From Alphaproteobacteria bacterium (GTDB lineage Bacteria > Pseudomonadota > Alphaproteobacteria > UBA2966), in contig JABILA010000043.1 of the NCBI GenBank assembly GCA_018654745.1, positions 28,077 through 92,076 on the forward strand: a stretch of DNA of 64,000 nt, read 5' to 3'. Made by a program: the position numbers and the translations under genes. Positions within the stretch are counted from its first letter, which is position 1. Each line of letters starts with the position of its first letter. This document shows positions 35,173 to 44,308 of this stretch, one piece after another. Under the pieces are notes generated by a model, which was given only the letters and a program-made list of their open reading frames with translations, had not been told where the DNA came from and did no database searches.

Positions 35173-37526
35173 GGAGATCTCCTGGTTAGCCGCTGTCTGG
35201 CGGCAAGGGCGGCGCGGTCTCCCGGCCTGCCAATTTTCTCAAGGGCTTCGATGGCGGATTTCCAGTAACGCTTGCGCCCGCCATCATCAAGAATCTGCAG
35301 ATAAAGCGTCCGGGCTGTTTCCGCATGCCGGTCAGCCAACAAGGCGGCCACGTCCAGAATGTGGAAGGCTTCGAATTCCATGGAGAAATCAACCAGCCGC
35401 TGGACAGTGGCATCAGAAGCCTCCTGCGCCAGGGCACGGGCGGCCGCCATACGAACAGACGGTGCTTCATCACCCAGGCAGGCCTCAACACCGGCATCAA
35501 CCTGACCTGCCAGAGCCAGGCCGTGAACGGCCTCGGCACGCACAAAGCTGCTGGAATCTGTCAGATAAGCCTGCATCCGGGCTATGGCCTCCCCTGTATT
35601 CACATGTGCAAGGGCCTTGCTGACCGCAATGCGCACATCATTGTCCTGCGTCTCGCTGATCGCCAGCAACGCATCCACCACTTCGTTTGGCAACGCGGTT
35701 GTTTCCGCGCCAGCCCGGGCCAGACTGTCGAGGGCGGTAATCACAAGATCACGGTCCTCATCCGTCAGCACCCCGGCGAGGGCCATTGTGACATCCTCCT
35801 GGGGAAAATCACCCAGAACCCGTGCGGCATAACGGCGCACATCCTGATGGGGAGCCAACGTGGTTTCCGGGGACATCACCTTGCGCCGCGGTTTCTGGTT
35901 GGTCAGTTCCATATAGTCGAGATCTTCTTCCGTCAGTTCGACAGGTGTCGACTCAACAGGCTCTTCGTCAACGGTTCCGGGTTCGTCATCCAGCAAAGCC
36001 GCCAGGGTTGAACCGGGCCGCACCTCGATTTCAACTTCTTCCGGAAGGCTTGCTGCAGCAACGGTCTCTTCGGCCTCAATTTCAGCCACCGAACGGACCG
36101 GTTGAACGGATTGTGCCATCTCGATGGTTTCCGAGACCGTCACTTCTTCGCCCGCATCTTCAACAGAAACATCCGTTGCGGGATCAGCGTCACCCGCATC
36201 CGCAGCGATTTCATCGCTGGTTTCTTCAAAAGTTTCCGGGGTCTCATCGGAATCTTCCGGAGGCAGGACAATTTCACCCCGCAGAGCTGCCAGCAACACG
36301 CCACCGGCTTCATCGGAAAAGTCTTCCGCCACCTTTGAATAATCAGCCAATGCTGTCATGGCTGCCAGGCGAACCTGGCGCTGGTCATCGCCCAGAACGC
36401 CTTCCAGAACCTGCAACACAGCCTCACCCGGACGGGAAGCAACGGCCTTGATCACGGCCAGCCGGATTTCCAGCGCAGTTTCCGGATCAGCAAGTTTCTC
36501 CAACAAAGGTGTTTCCATGTCTTCAGGCGACACCTGCATCAGGGCACTGGTGGCAAGGGCGGCAGTTTCCGGTCCCGCCGTATCGAGGATTTCCAGCAAC
36601 CGGCCTTTGAGGCCCATTTCTTCTATTAACGCGGGGTCTTTAATGATTTCCTGCAGGACGGCAGCGAGCAAAACATTGTTGTCTTCCGACAGCATGTCCG
36701 ACAGACGACCGGGATAATATCGGCCGCACAGGGCAACAAAGGCGGCGCGGATTTCGGGTTTCCTGTCCAGCAGCAGCATTTCCAGGCGCGGATCCGCGGG
36801 ATCACGGGTCGCAACAGCCCGGCCAGCGGCTTCGCGTACATCCGCATCTTCATCCACCAGCGCCCGGGTCATGGTTTCACTGGCAACGATATTGTCGACG
36901 GTACCCAGAACGGTCACCGCCCGGCGGCGCAGGCGCGCGTTGTCAGACGTGGCATAGCTGGCCAGCGCCGCTGCCCCGGCATCACCCAGCCCGGCAAAGG
37001 CGGTAAAGGCAACTTCTGACAGGTCCTGGCCATATTCATCGTCCAGCGCCTCGACAATCTCCGGTACGGCTTCCTGATCCCCAAAGCGGGCCAGGGCCTT
37101 GATCACCTTGACCTGAATATCAACCCAGTCATCCCAGCCGGTTTCATAGAATTCGCTTTCGTCCCAGACGATTTCCTCGTCCTTGCCTTTCAGCATACGA
37201 CGCAGCCAGGGCACAAGATCGCTGTGGCCCATTTTCGTCAGGGCATCGATGGCCGCCAGCTTGACCTCCCAACAGGGATCGCCCAACAGGTTTTGCATCA
37301 GTGGTTCGGCGGACCGGCTGTCAGCCAGTTCCGCCAGGGCCGCGGCCACATCGGTGCGCACGTCTTCATCTTCATCCAGCAGACCCTGGATCAGGTCCGG
37401 CACGGCTTCAACATAACCCATACGTCCCAAGGTCTGGGCGACGACAGTCCGGTGGACGTCCTCGCCATTTTCCAGCAGGTCACACAAGGCCTCGCAGACC
37501 TGGTCCTTGTCAGCAACTGTGTTCAT
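35163..37526 (-). CDS. Large HEAT-repeat protein
   Basis: The 787-residue protein is built of about fifteen HEAT/PBS-lyase-like repeats (for example VAQTLGRMGYVEAVPDLIQGLLDEDEDVRTDVAAALAEL) in two blocks separated by an acidic linker at about residues 420-530. The short PBS_HEAT type is known in phycobilin lyases and in scaffolds that recognise heme or Fe-S proteins. No signal peptide is visible. The start overlaps the preceding small membrane protein gene (ATGA) and the end overlaps the universal-stress gene by ten bases. It may be an assembly factor for the cytochromes; this is inference. Confidence 0.87.
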   Translation of the reverse strand: MNTVADKDQVCEALCDLLENGEDVHRTVVAQTLGRMGYVEAVPDLIQGLLDEDEDVRTDVAAALAELADSRSAEPLMQNLLGDPCWEVKLAAIDALTKMGHSDLVPWLRRMLKGKDEEIVWDESEFYETGWDDWVDIQVKVIKALARFGDQEAVPEIVEALDDEYGQDLSEVAFTAFAGLGDAGAAALASYATSDNARLRRRAVTVLGTVDNIVASETMTRALVDEDADVREAAGRAVATRDPADPRLEMLLLDRKPEIRAAFVALCGRYYPGRLSDMLSEDNNVLLAAVLQEIIKDPALIEEMGLKGRLLEILDTAGPETAALATSALMQVSPEDMETPLLEKLADPETALEIRLAVIKAVASRPGEAVLQVLEGVLGDDQRQVRLAAMTALADYSKVAEDFSDEAGGVLLAALRGEIVLPPEDSDETPETFEETSDEIAADAGDADPATDVSVEDAGEEVTVSETIEMAQSVQPVRSVAEIEAEETVAAASLPEEVEIEVRPGSTLAALLDDEPGTVDEEPVESTPVELTEEDLDYMELTNQKPRRKVMSPETTLAPHQDVRRYAARVLGDFPQEDVTMALAGVLTDEDRDLVITALDSLARAGAETTALPNEVVDALLAISETQDNDVRIAVSKALAHVNTGEAIARMQAYLTDSSSFVRAEAVHGLALAGQVDAGVEACLGDEAPSVRMAAARALAQEASDATVQRLVDFSMEFEAFHILDVAALLADRHAETARTLYLQILDDGGRKRYWKSAIEALEKIGRPGDRAALAARQRLTRRSPCP

Positions 37527-37756
37527 GAGGTCACGCTCTCCGGTTTACTCGAATGTCTGTTACGCAGGACAGCACCAATTCCGCAAAGCAGCAACCCGGC
37601 CGCGATCAGAAAAGTGTGAAAGGTGATGACTTCAAAACCACCTCGCCAGGACAGCATGGTATCCAGGGTGCCAAGGATGATGAAAATAGCGCCAAAGATA
37701 CGAACCACGGCGCCGCGGTTGTTAAAGCTGATCGCTGCACTTTGATCTGGTGCCAT
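37523..37756 (-). CDS. Small membrane protein, two transmembrane helices
   Basis: A 77-residue protein with hydrophobic segments at about residues 17-36 (VVRIFGAIFIILGTLDTML) and 47-66 (HTFLIAAGLLLCGIGAVL). It starts at the ATG overlapping the stop of the upstream diheme cytochrome (ATGA) and its own stop overlaps the HEAT-repeat start (ATGA). The double coupling shows that it is a real gene of the operon. I do not recognise a family. Confidence 0.8.
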   Translation of the reverse strand: MAPDQSAAISFNNRGAVVRIFGAIFIILGTLDTMLSWRGGFEVITFHTFLIAAGLLLCGIGAVLRNRHSSKPESVTS

Positions 37757-39297
37757 CAGGGATTTTCCTCTTTGTTGGCGGCGGCGTTGCGTCCCCACCA
37801 GACCAGAAGGCCGAAGATCAGCAGGGCGACGGCAATGCCCGTTAACATGGGCGTTGCATTGGCAGCGGGCTTCATCAACAGCCAGTACCAAGTCGTTATT
37901 GCGTGGCGAGTATCTGCTTCGCTGTTGGAGCCATCCCAGGCAAAAAAGGCGACCGGGACAAAGCGTCCTTCTTCAAACTGCAGATCATTTTCAGCATCTG
38001 CAGTTTTCAGGGGTCGGGTCAGCACAACACGCCAGGTGCCGTCCTTGTAACTGCCCTTGCCTGTCAGCCCGGCATTGTCTTCGCGCGCCGTGCGGTTGGC
38101 AATTCCACGGGCATCTTCCAGCACCGTCTTTTCAGCCTCTTCCGTTGAGCCACTGGACCAGTGCCAAAGGTTAACCGGTCGGGAATTGTCTCCCATCAGG
38201 AAATAGGGCTTTTCCATGCCGTCCGGGATCCGGGCCGGGAACTGCACGGCAACAGCATCTTCCGCCAGGTCCTCGTCGGCGATGCTTTTGGCTGTGTTGT
38301 CTCCGGGGATACTTTTTGTGCGGTCATCCCATTCCAGATGCAGGGCGATACTGGTGTCATCATAGAGGGCGCGCACGCTGATGGTGTCGTTGGCCGACTT
38401 GAAAAAGCGCTCCTTGCCGACGATCTGTGGCAGCATAAAAAAGGTTGAAGGCGCGGCCGCATTCCAGGCATCGTCATTCGGCAATGTGGGCAGCGTGCCT
38501 TCCACCCGTGCTGCCTGGATCACCGTGTTTTCTGGTCGCACCGTCTTATCGGTCTTGGCCAAAGACACCACATAATTGGCAACGTGCCAGCGGTCTTCGA
38601 TGCTGAGTTTTTTCTTGCTTTTGGGGTCAGCGAAAGACGGCATCTGAGTCGTCGGGATGCCCACCGAAACACGGGCAAAAATGTCCTTTGCATCATTACT
38701 GGCGCGATAGGTCCAGGACTTGGTCAGGTTGCGCGGCCATGTGCGTTCGCCATTATCATTCTTCAGTTTTTTGATGGCATCACCCTTGCCTTCGGCACCA
38801 TGACATTCGGAACAGCGATCACCATCGTGAAACAGCTTGTTGCCGGCAGCTATGCTTTCCGGAGATGATTTCACCTGGGTACCGTAATCCAGTTTTTCCT
38901 CGGCCTCCCCTTCCAGTTCGGCGAAGGTCTTGATGTAAGCAATGACATCCCACATGTCCTGTTCGGACAATAAATCGCTCCAGCCCGGCATGGCCGTTCC
39001 GGGCATGCCGTCCCGCACCATACGCATGAGGTCGGCATCCAGCGGCATGTCGGCGTCAAAAGCGGAGGTAACAAATTTGAACAAGCCAAGGGTAAAGTCA
39101 CGCGGTGACGGGTTCAGGCGTTCTGCCGCCGGACCCAGACCATCGCCTTCATCACCATGGCACTGCAGGCAGCGCTTGACGTAGATACCCTCACCTTTGT
39201 CGACATCCCCTGGCGCAGCTGAAGCTGCACTGGTCAGGGCAAGGGCTGTAGCGGCAATTAGGGGAACAAAAAAGTTTTTCATCAGGGTGCTGTTCAT
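37756..39297 (-). CDS. Diheme cytochrome c with ethylbenzene dehydrogenase-gamma/NxrC-like domain and membrane anchor (module B)
   Basis: The 513-residue protein has a signal peptide (to about residue 28), two cytochrome c domains with CLQCH (43-47) and CSECH (162-166), a heme-binding domain of the ethylbenzene dehydrogenase gamma / NxrC type (about residues 255-480; ALYDDTSIALHLEWDD, DAVAVQFPARIP, WRVVLTRPLKT), and one C-terminal helix (about 487-505). The ATG at 39297 overlaps the preceding stop (TAATG). In the family the gamma domain binds a b-type heme and relays electrons from a molybdenum enzyme; here it is fused to c-type hemes and anchored, with no NxrA/B in the operon. The paralogue at 44309 has the same architecture. 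Confidence 0.9.
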   Translation of the reverse strand: MNSTLMKNFFVPLIAATALALTSAASAAPGDVDKGEGIYVKRCLQCHGDEGDGLGPAAERLNPSPRDFTLGLFKFVTSAFDADMPLDADLMRMVRDGMPGTAMPGWSDLLSEQDMWDVIAYIKTFAELEGEAEEKLDYGTQVKSSPESIAAGNKLFHDGDRCSECHGAEGKGDAIKKLKNDNGERTWPRNLTKSWTYRASNDAKDIFARVSVGIPTTQMPSFADPKSKKKLSIEDRWHVANYVVSLAKTDKTVRPENTVIQAARVEGTLPTLPNDDAWNAAAPSTFFMLPQIVGKERFFKSANDTISVRALYDDTSIALHLEWDDRTKSIPGDNTAKSIADEDLAEDAVAVQFPARIPDGMEKPYFLMGDNSRPVNLWHWSSGSTEEAEKTVLEDARGIANRTAREDNAGLTGKGSYKDGTWRVVLTRPLKTADAENDLQFEEGRFVPVAFFAWDGSNSEADTRHAITTWYWLLMKPAANATPMLTGIAVALLIFGLLVWWGRNAAANKEENP

Positions 39298-40064
39298 TAT
39301 TCGTGCTCCCATGATCTCGGCCTGTGGCCGGTATAATCATAGAGAAACAGGATGACCTTCCAGACCTCATCTTCTTTCAGGAAGTCCTGCCAGACGGGCA
39401 TGGACGAAATCCAGGGGGCCGCTTCCTTGGGCAGGCCGGGCCCGCCAGTAGTAATGCGCCAGAACAGGTAGGATTCCTGCAATTGCGCGATCGTGCCCAC
39501 GTCCTGGAAATTAAGCGGCGTCGGGTTCAGCCCGGCGGCATAGGGGCCGTTGCCATCCAGCTTGTCGCCGTGACAGTACTGGCAATTTTCGATATAGACC
39601 GCCGCCCCTTCATTGACCAGTTCGCGGAAGGCTTCCGGGTCTTCCTTTTCGATCTTGCGATAGGGATTTTCCAGCTTCAGAAAATTGACGCGCTTGCCAT
39701 AGATTTTTGCCGTGCTGGGTGGCGCCGGATGGATGGTACGCAGTTCCAGCGGCGCTTCAAAGTTTGGCAGCATCTTCATATAGGTTCCACCGCCCACAGC
39801 CAGGGGCAGGATGACAAAAACCACATTGCGCCACAGGCGTTTGGAAGGGTCTTCAACCATGGCCTTAACCGGGGCCACCAGTTCACGTGTGCCTTCTTCG
39901 TCATAGGTGAAGACCATGAAGACACCGGCGGCCACAAAGAACATGTACATGGCCAGCAGGCTGGAAGGTATCACCGCATCCAGGATGTAGTCGAAGACGA
40001 CGATAAAGCCGAAATAGACAAATGCCAGAACAAGGACGGCTTGCAGAAGTTTGGGTATTTTCAT
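39297..40064 (-). CDS. Membrane-anchored monoheme cytochrome c (module B)
   Basis: The 255-residue protein has three hydrophobic helices (about residues 7-28, 34-53 and 79-97), then a periplasmic cytochrome c domain with CQYCH (161-165) and likely methionine ligand in a C-terminal MPVW segment. The short stretch FTYDEEGTRELVAPVKAMVED between helices 2 and 3 is matched by the paralogue at 45961. It probably sits in the membrane complex next to the CydA-like protein and passes electrons to the diheme partners. Confidence 0.88.
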   Translation of the reverse strand: MKIPKLLQAVLVLAFVYFGFIVVFDYILDAVIPSSLLAMYMFFVAAGVFMVFTYDEEGTRELVAPVKAMVEDPSKRLWRNVVFVILPLAVGGGTYMKMLPNFEAPLELRTIHPAPPSTAKIYGKRVNFLKLENPYRKIEKEDPEAFRELVNEGAAVYIENCQYCHGDKLDGNGPYAAGLNPTPLNFQDVGTIAQLQESYLFWRITTGGPGLPKEAAPWISSMPVWQDFLKEDEVWKVILFLYDYTGHRPRSWEHE

Positions 40065-40077
40065 TTCCGCTGCCTCT

Positions 40078-40890
40078 TCACTTTAATCCGGCCAGGAAGT
40101 CCAGCAGGACCTCCAGCTCTGATACATACAACTGTTCCCCAAGATCGGCGGGCATGGTGTCGGCCTCATATCCTTTGGCGATATCGGCATTGGGGTCCAT
40201 CAGGGCCCGGCGCAAATAGTCACGGTCATAACCAGCGCCGATCTTGCTGAGATCTGGTCCCACATCACCGCCAGCCCCGTTCAACATATGACAGGCATCG
40301 CAGGTGAACATCGCCATCAGGGCGGCGGGATCGGTCAGGACTTCCCGGGGTTCGGGTTCTTCTTCCTCTTCATCGGCAGCCCCGGCATCCGTGGGGATTT
40401 CGACCGTCACATCGGCACCGCTGCTGTCCTGGAGATAGGCGATAACGGCCTTCAGTTCGGCATCTGACAGGCCAACGCTACCGGCCGAGACATCGGGCAT
40501 GGGGCTTTCGGTATCGTTGGTGCCCTTTTTGCCAAAGCCCTTGACCACATAGACCGAAGGTTCAACTAGGCTTTCCATCAGGTAAGCGGCCATATCCTCC
40601 GCTTCGCCTTCGTAGCCTTCGTCCTTGAGGCGTTCGGTTGCCACATCGGCGATGGCATTCAGCATGGGCGCGCGGCCCAGTGAATTGTGGCAGAGCGTAC
40701 AGGTGCCCTTGCCGTTAAAGATCCGGTCGCCGAGGCTGATGAACTGGTCCATGGTCATGGCATCCAGATCAAGCTTTTCTTCCTTGGGCGGCGGGGCCGG
40801 TTCGATCTGTGGAATACCGAAGTTGGAATAGGCCGCGAACAGGCCGACGGTCACGAGGGAGAAGACAACAACTGTCAGAAACTTGCGCAT
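40078..40890 (-). CDS. Diheme cytochrome c (module B)
   Basis: The 270-residue protein has an N-terminal helix (residues 3-22, signal or anchor) and two heme sites, CTLCH (64-68) and CDACH (197-201), separated by an acidic low-complexity linker ([11 protein letters not shown]). It is encoded six bases after the CydA-like gene and has the same two-domain plan as the paralogue at 46933, including the [15 protein letters not shown] segment. Electron carrier in the periplasm; partners are inferred from gene order. Confidence 0.88.
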   Translation of the reverse strand: MRKFLTVVVFSLVTVGLFAAYSNFGIPQIEPAPPPKEEKLDLDAMTMDQFISLGDRIFNGKGTCTLCHNSLGRAPMLNAIADVATERLKDEGYEGEAEDMAAYLMESLVEPSVYVVKGFGKKGTNDTESPMPDVSAGSVGLSDAELKAVIAYLQDSSGADVTVEIPTDAGAADEEEEEPEPREVLTDPAALMAMFTCDACHMLNGAGGDVGPDLSKIGAGYDRDYLRRALMDPNADIAKGYEADTMPADLGEQLYVSELEVLLDFLAGLK

Positions 40891-40895
40891 GTCGC

Positions 40896-42776
40896 CTACT
40901 CCTTCCAGTAGCCGGTGGGCAGCGTCTTTTGACCGCTGACCTGGGCAATCCAGAAGACGAACATGACCATGGCCATGAACAGGATGGCGGCAACCGACAC
41001 CACATTTGCGGCATAACCAAGCGTTGGCGTAAAGGCGTCAGGCGAGGCATCGCGCATGATGTCGACCACATGCCAGTGCTGGCGAATGCCTGAGCGGATA
41101 TAGCCCATCAGACCCATCAGCCAGGTAAAGGACACGGCCAGCAGGAACAAGGCGTACTGTGCGCGTTCCGGAATACGTCCCCACTTCAGGGGCCCGACTT
41201 CCGTCGCCCCCTTATAGATAAAGCTGTCCAGGGTGATGCTGCCAACGATCACAATCAGGGTTGTCAGAACCTGGGGGATGGAGGCGGCGACCTTGTAAAC
41301 CGTGTTGGTGAAATAGCCGTGATAGATGCCCAGCAACAGGATGTTGGCGATGCCGGCGGTAAATAGCGCCACCTGGATGGCGTTGCCTGCATTGACCCAG
41401 GACACCGTGGCGACCTTGTTGGCGCGGCGATAGAACATGAAACTGAGCGCCGTGAACAGGATCATGATATTCACCGCCGTGTTCTTGGCCGGCATGATAC
41501 CAAGGGGTCCGAGAATCTTGTGGTGAGGCCCGCCCAGCGCTTTTAGTTCTTCATTGGTCAGCACCAGGGTATGGGGGGTAAACCAGACCAGGAAAGCGGC
41601 CACCAGCACGATGGCGATATATTTAATGTATTTGGTGTAGCGCCCGGCCCCGTCGCTGCGACCCATGCCACACCAGAGATAATAATTGGCGGACAGGAAC
41701 AGGGTGCCGATCAGCACCGCCTGGATAATGAACAGCCAGGCGAAGATACCGCCCATCAGGGTGATGCCCATTTGCTGGCTGTAGGCATAGATTTCGGCGG
41801 CCAGATAATAGCCAGCGAAGGGCAGTGGCAACAACGCACAGATGGCGATGAAATTGGCGTTGTAGCCCATCCAGTCATAGTGCGCCCTGAGCTGCGGTGT
41901 GTTTGCCGTCAGGAACTTGAAGGCGGCATAGGCACCAACGATGGAACCGCCATAAGCGATATTGGCCACAAAGCGGTGAATGTTGATGGGGTTCCAGAGG
42001 AAATTGTGGATTGCCGCCCAGGCATCGCCACTGAAGACACCGGCAGCATCAACACCGGCGGGGCTCATCATGAAGGTCAGCCAGGCGTTGGCCAGCAACA
42101 TCAGGGTTGTGCCCACGGCATTCAGGGTCAGTCCCAGGGACAGGTGCACCCATTTTTTGAAACCACCCTGCAGCCAGTGCCAGCCGTAATAGTAGATATA
42201 GAGGACAGCACTTTCCGCGAAAAACAGCAGGGCATAATAGAACATGCTCTCGCTGAAGATGGTGGACAGGTAGGTAAAGAGGTGCGGATAAAACAGGATC
42301 AGCGAAAAGGCCAGACCGCCGCCGAGGATTGCGGTCAGGGAATAGCCGGTGATGGAGACCTTGATAAATTCATAGGCCATGTCGTCATAGCGTTTGTCCC
42401 GGGTTTTCATGCCGATGACTTCAATGATGAAGACAAAAATCGGCACGGCCAGGACAAAGGCGGCGAACCAGAGATGCAGTTGGGCGAAAATCCACACCAC
42501 GACGCGGCTATTGATCCCGGCAATGGAGGGATAATCCGCCGCGGTCAGTTTGGGGGCCGGGGCGTAGGTGGCCGTTGCGGCAGCGTCGGCGGCGACTTCC
42601 TGGTCGGCGGCCCCCTGTTCAGCAGCCATGACTCCGGCCTGGTCAAAGCCCGGAAAGGTAATGGCACCGAAGATGACGGCCAGTGCCAACAAGGCAAGGA
42701 AGACCTTCGTTTTCAGGAAACGAATATCACTCAGACAAGGTTTTTTCATGCCGGTTATCATTCCCTTGTCCGTCAT
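40896..42776 (-). CDS. CydA-superfamily multi-heme membrane protein (module B)
   Basis: The 626-residue protein starts at the ATG at 42776, overlapping the stop of a 40-residue membrane protein (ATGA); a longer frame upstream is out of the question because it would read through two small genes. It has about thirteen membrane helices, with His101 ([18 protein letters not shown]) at the place of the CydA heme b595 ligand, a central [20 protein letters not shown] and a C-terminal [18 protein letters not shown] that aligns with the GWxxxEVGRQPW region but lacks the Glu and Pro. No CydB gene is nearby. It is therefore a divergent bd-type relative and not a standard quinol oxidase. Confidence 0.85.
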   Translation of the reverse strand: MTDKGMITGMKKPCLSDIRFLKTKVFLALLALAVIFGAITFPGFDQAGVMAAEQGAADQEVAADAAATATYAPAPKLTAADYPSIAGINSRVVVWIFAQLHLWFAAFVLAVPIFVFIIEVIGMKTRDKRYDDMAYEFIKVSITGYSLTAILGGGLAFSLILFYPHLFTYLSTIFSESMFYYALLFFAESAVLYIYYYGWHWLQGGFKKWVHLSLGLTLNAVGTTLMLLANAWLTFMMSPAGVDAAGVFSGDAWAAIHNFLWNPINIHRFVANIAYGGSIVGAYAAFKFLTANTPQLRAHYDWMGYNANFIAICALLPLPFAGYYLAAEIYAYSQQMGITLMGGIFAWLFIIQAVLIGTLFLSANYYLWCGMGRSDGAGRYTKYIKYIAIVLVAAFLVWFTPHTLVLTNEELKALGGPHHKILGPLGIMPAKNTAVNIMILFTALSFMFYRRANKVATVSWVNAGNAIQVALFTAGIANILLLGIYHGYFTNTVYKVAASIPQVLTTLIVIVGSITLDSFIYKGATEVGPLKWGRIPERAQYALFLLAVSFTWLMGLMGYIRSGIRQHWHVVDIMRDASPDAFTPTLGYAANVVSVAAILFMAMVMFVFWIAQVSGQKTLPTGYWKE

Positions 42777-42895
42777 TGGTGAAACACCAGACTGAGGCCC
42801 TGCATATTCATCAGCACCGCATCCAGCGCCAGGAATAGGCCGCAGCAAACCACCATGGCGCCGAGGAAAGGGATGAAGCTTCCTTTGATATCCAT
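42773..42895 (-). CDS. Very small membrane protein, 40 residues
   Basis: A single-helix protein (helix about residues 8-31, GSFIPFLGAMVVCCGLFLALDAV). Its stop overlaps the start of the CydA-like gene (ATGA), and a purine-rich GGGAACGGAAAT precedes its ATG. Small subunits such as CydX are typical of bd-type enzymes, so a stabilising subunit of the CydA-like protein is a fair guess. Confidence 0.65.
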   Translation of the reverse strand: MDIKGSFIPFLGAMVVCCGLFLALDAVLMNMQGLSLVFHQ

Positions 42896-42918
42896 ATTTC
42901 CGTTCCCGATGTTTTCGT

Positions 42919-43029
42919 TCAGGCCTGAACGAACCACCAGAAGAACCAGGCTTCCAGCAGTGCAATGATGATGAAGAGAGCCGGACCTGCCCAGGGGTAA
43001 CGTTCGGTGTCGGTTACAGGGTCGGTCAT
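42919..43029 (-). CDS. Very small membrane protein, 36 residues
   Basis: The minus strand reads ATG at 43029 to TGA at 42919, giving a polar head (MTDPVTDTERYPWAGP) and one helix rich in Phe and Trp (ALFIIIALLEAWFFWWFV). GGAG lies eight bases before the start. It is followed 23 bases later by the 40-residue gene. Likely a second small subunit of the CydA-like complex. Confidence 0.6.
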   Translation of the reverse strand: MTDPVTDTERYPWAGPALFIIIALLEAWFFWWFVQA

Positions 43030-43107
43030 CCGGCGTCTCCGTTATTTCTGACACAATCGTGATCAGGATGGATGGACGCAGCAGCGTACGTCGGATAGAT
43101 TTTTCCC

Positions 43108-43209
43108 ATGTCAAAACCTGGAAAACGCATCGCTGACGTCGTCATTTTCACTGGCATGGCCGTGAACGCCGTGGTCATTGTCCTGATCCTCTGGTTCTAC
43201 GTTTTCTGA
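43108..43209 (+). CDS. Possible 33-residue membrane protein on the opposite strand
   Basis: The plus strand has ATG at 43108 to TGA at 43207-43209. The product has a basic head (MSKPGKRIAD) and a clean helix (VVIFTGMAVNAVVIVLILWFYVF). No good ribosome-binding site is seen. It lies in a gap of the minus-strand operon and faces away from the 36-residue gene, so a divergent promoter pair in 43030-43107 is conceivable. The composition is that of a real membrane peptide, but the evidence is thin. Confidence 0.35.
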   Translation: MSKPGKRIADVVIFTGMAVNAVVIVLILWFYVF

Positions 43210-43217
43210 TCCGGTAC

Positions 43218-43586
43218 TCAGCCCTGCTTGCCCTTGCATTTGCAAATGCCACGCAGGTGTTTGACCAGCCCGTCAACTTGCTCAACCGTCAGGGTCTTGC
43301 TCCAGGGCGGCATCATGGGTGACTTGCTGACCGACGGTCCGCCATCCAGGATGACATTTTTCAGATCAGCATCCGTAAGCTTGTCCATTTCCTTGGCTTC
43401 AGTGAAGTTGCGCGGACTGACCGGGAAATCCTTGGTCACGTTTGGTCCGTCGCCCTTGCCGGTCAGACCATGGCATTGGGCGCAATAGAATTTGTAGACT
43501 TTCTCCGCATCTGCCGCGCTGGCAGGTGAGGTGGAAATCCACGAGGTGAGGGCCACAATAGCGGCAAGTGTGAGCAGTTTTTTCAT
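43218..43586 (-). CDS. Small monoheme cytochrome c
   Basis: The 122-residue protein has a signal peptide (to about residue 25, SPASA-A) and one heme site CAQCH (35-39), with a likely methionine ligand in SPMMPPW. It ends in CKCKGKQG, so two extra cysteines sit near the C-terminus. Soluble periplasmic electron carrier, encoded between the two four-gene modules. Confidence 0.88.
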   Translation of the reverse strand: MKKLLTLAAIVALTSWISTSPASAADAEKVYKFYCAQCHGLTGKGDGPNVTKDFPVSPRNFTEAKEMDKLTDADLKNVILDGGPSVSKSPMMPPWSKTLTVEQVDGLVKHLRGICKCKGKQG

Positions 43587-43601
43587 GACAGGTTCCCTCC
43601 C

Positions 43602-44279
43602 CTATTTCTTTTTCTTGGGCTTGAAGTTGGCGACGTATCTGGAAACGTTCAGCATGTCCTTGTCGCTCAGCAGACCAACAAATACCGGCATCATCTTCAC
43701 AGGTTTGAAGACCTTTGGTTTTTGCAGATAAGCAAGAATCCAGTCGGGATTAAGTCGTATACCGGCCTCCACCAAAGAGGGGCCGCTGCGCCCGCCCATA
43801 ATCTTTTTCTTGCGACCGACATATTCGTGGCAGCCACTGCACGGCATTTTTTTGGCAAAGATCTGGCGACCCTTGGGGTTCTTCTTGGGCTTGACCTTGC
43901 CCGCCTTGACGTCCTTGGAAGTCAGGCTCATGAGGAAGTCCCTGACCGGCCCCGCATCGCCACCACCAAGTTTGGGGTGATCGCCCGGGTTCTCCACCAT
44001 CAGGTCATTGAATTTCATGGGCCGGATGGGTTTGGGATCGACCAGCCAGCCGGACAGCCAGTCTTTCTGGAACTTGGACCCGGCATACCACAACTCCGGC
44101 CCCTTCTTGGCCAGTTGGTCATCGATGATTTTTTCCCGGGCCGGGCCTTCGGTGTAGTGACAATCAGCACACCCTTTCGCGTCAAATACCGCCTTGCCTG
44201 CGGCGGCATCGGCCAAAGCCTGACCCGTCGTGGCAACCAGGATGGCTGCGCCGAAGGTCATTGTCAGCAATGCTTTCAT
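43602..44279 (-). CDS. Diheme cytochrome c
   Basis: The protein has 225 residues from the ATG at 44279, which is preceded by GAGGAG; the longer frame is rejected because the signal peptide MKALLTMTFGAAILVATTGQALA starts here. Heme sites are CADCH (37-41) and CSGCH (147-151). The C-terminus is lysine-rich (KPKKKK). It follows the diheme/NxrC-like gene of module A and probably shuttles electrons between the modules and periplasmic acceptors. Confidence 0.88.
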   Translation of the reverse strand: MKALLTMTFGAAILVATTGQALADAAAGKAVFDAKGCADCHYTEGPAREKIIDDQLAKKGPELWYAGSKFQKDWLSGWLVDPKPIRPMKFNDLMVENPGDHPKLGGGDAGPVRDFLMSLTSKDVKAGKVKPKKNPKGRQIFAKKMPCSGCHEYVGRKKKIMGGRSGPSLVEAGIRLNPDWILAYLQKPKVFKPVKMMPVFVGLLSDKDMLNVSRYVANFKPKKKK

Positions 44280-44308
44280 GTTTGGTACTCCTCGGGTTCG
44301 TGCCGTCA

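Noticed and set aside
33631..35268. Long open frame of 545 codons opposite the universal-stress gene
   Set aside because: It is antisense to a gene with clear domains, has no recognisable domain and shows the composition of a shadow frame. The same applies to long antisense frames at 41571-42782, 46951-47967 and 1799-2725.
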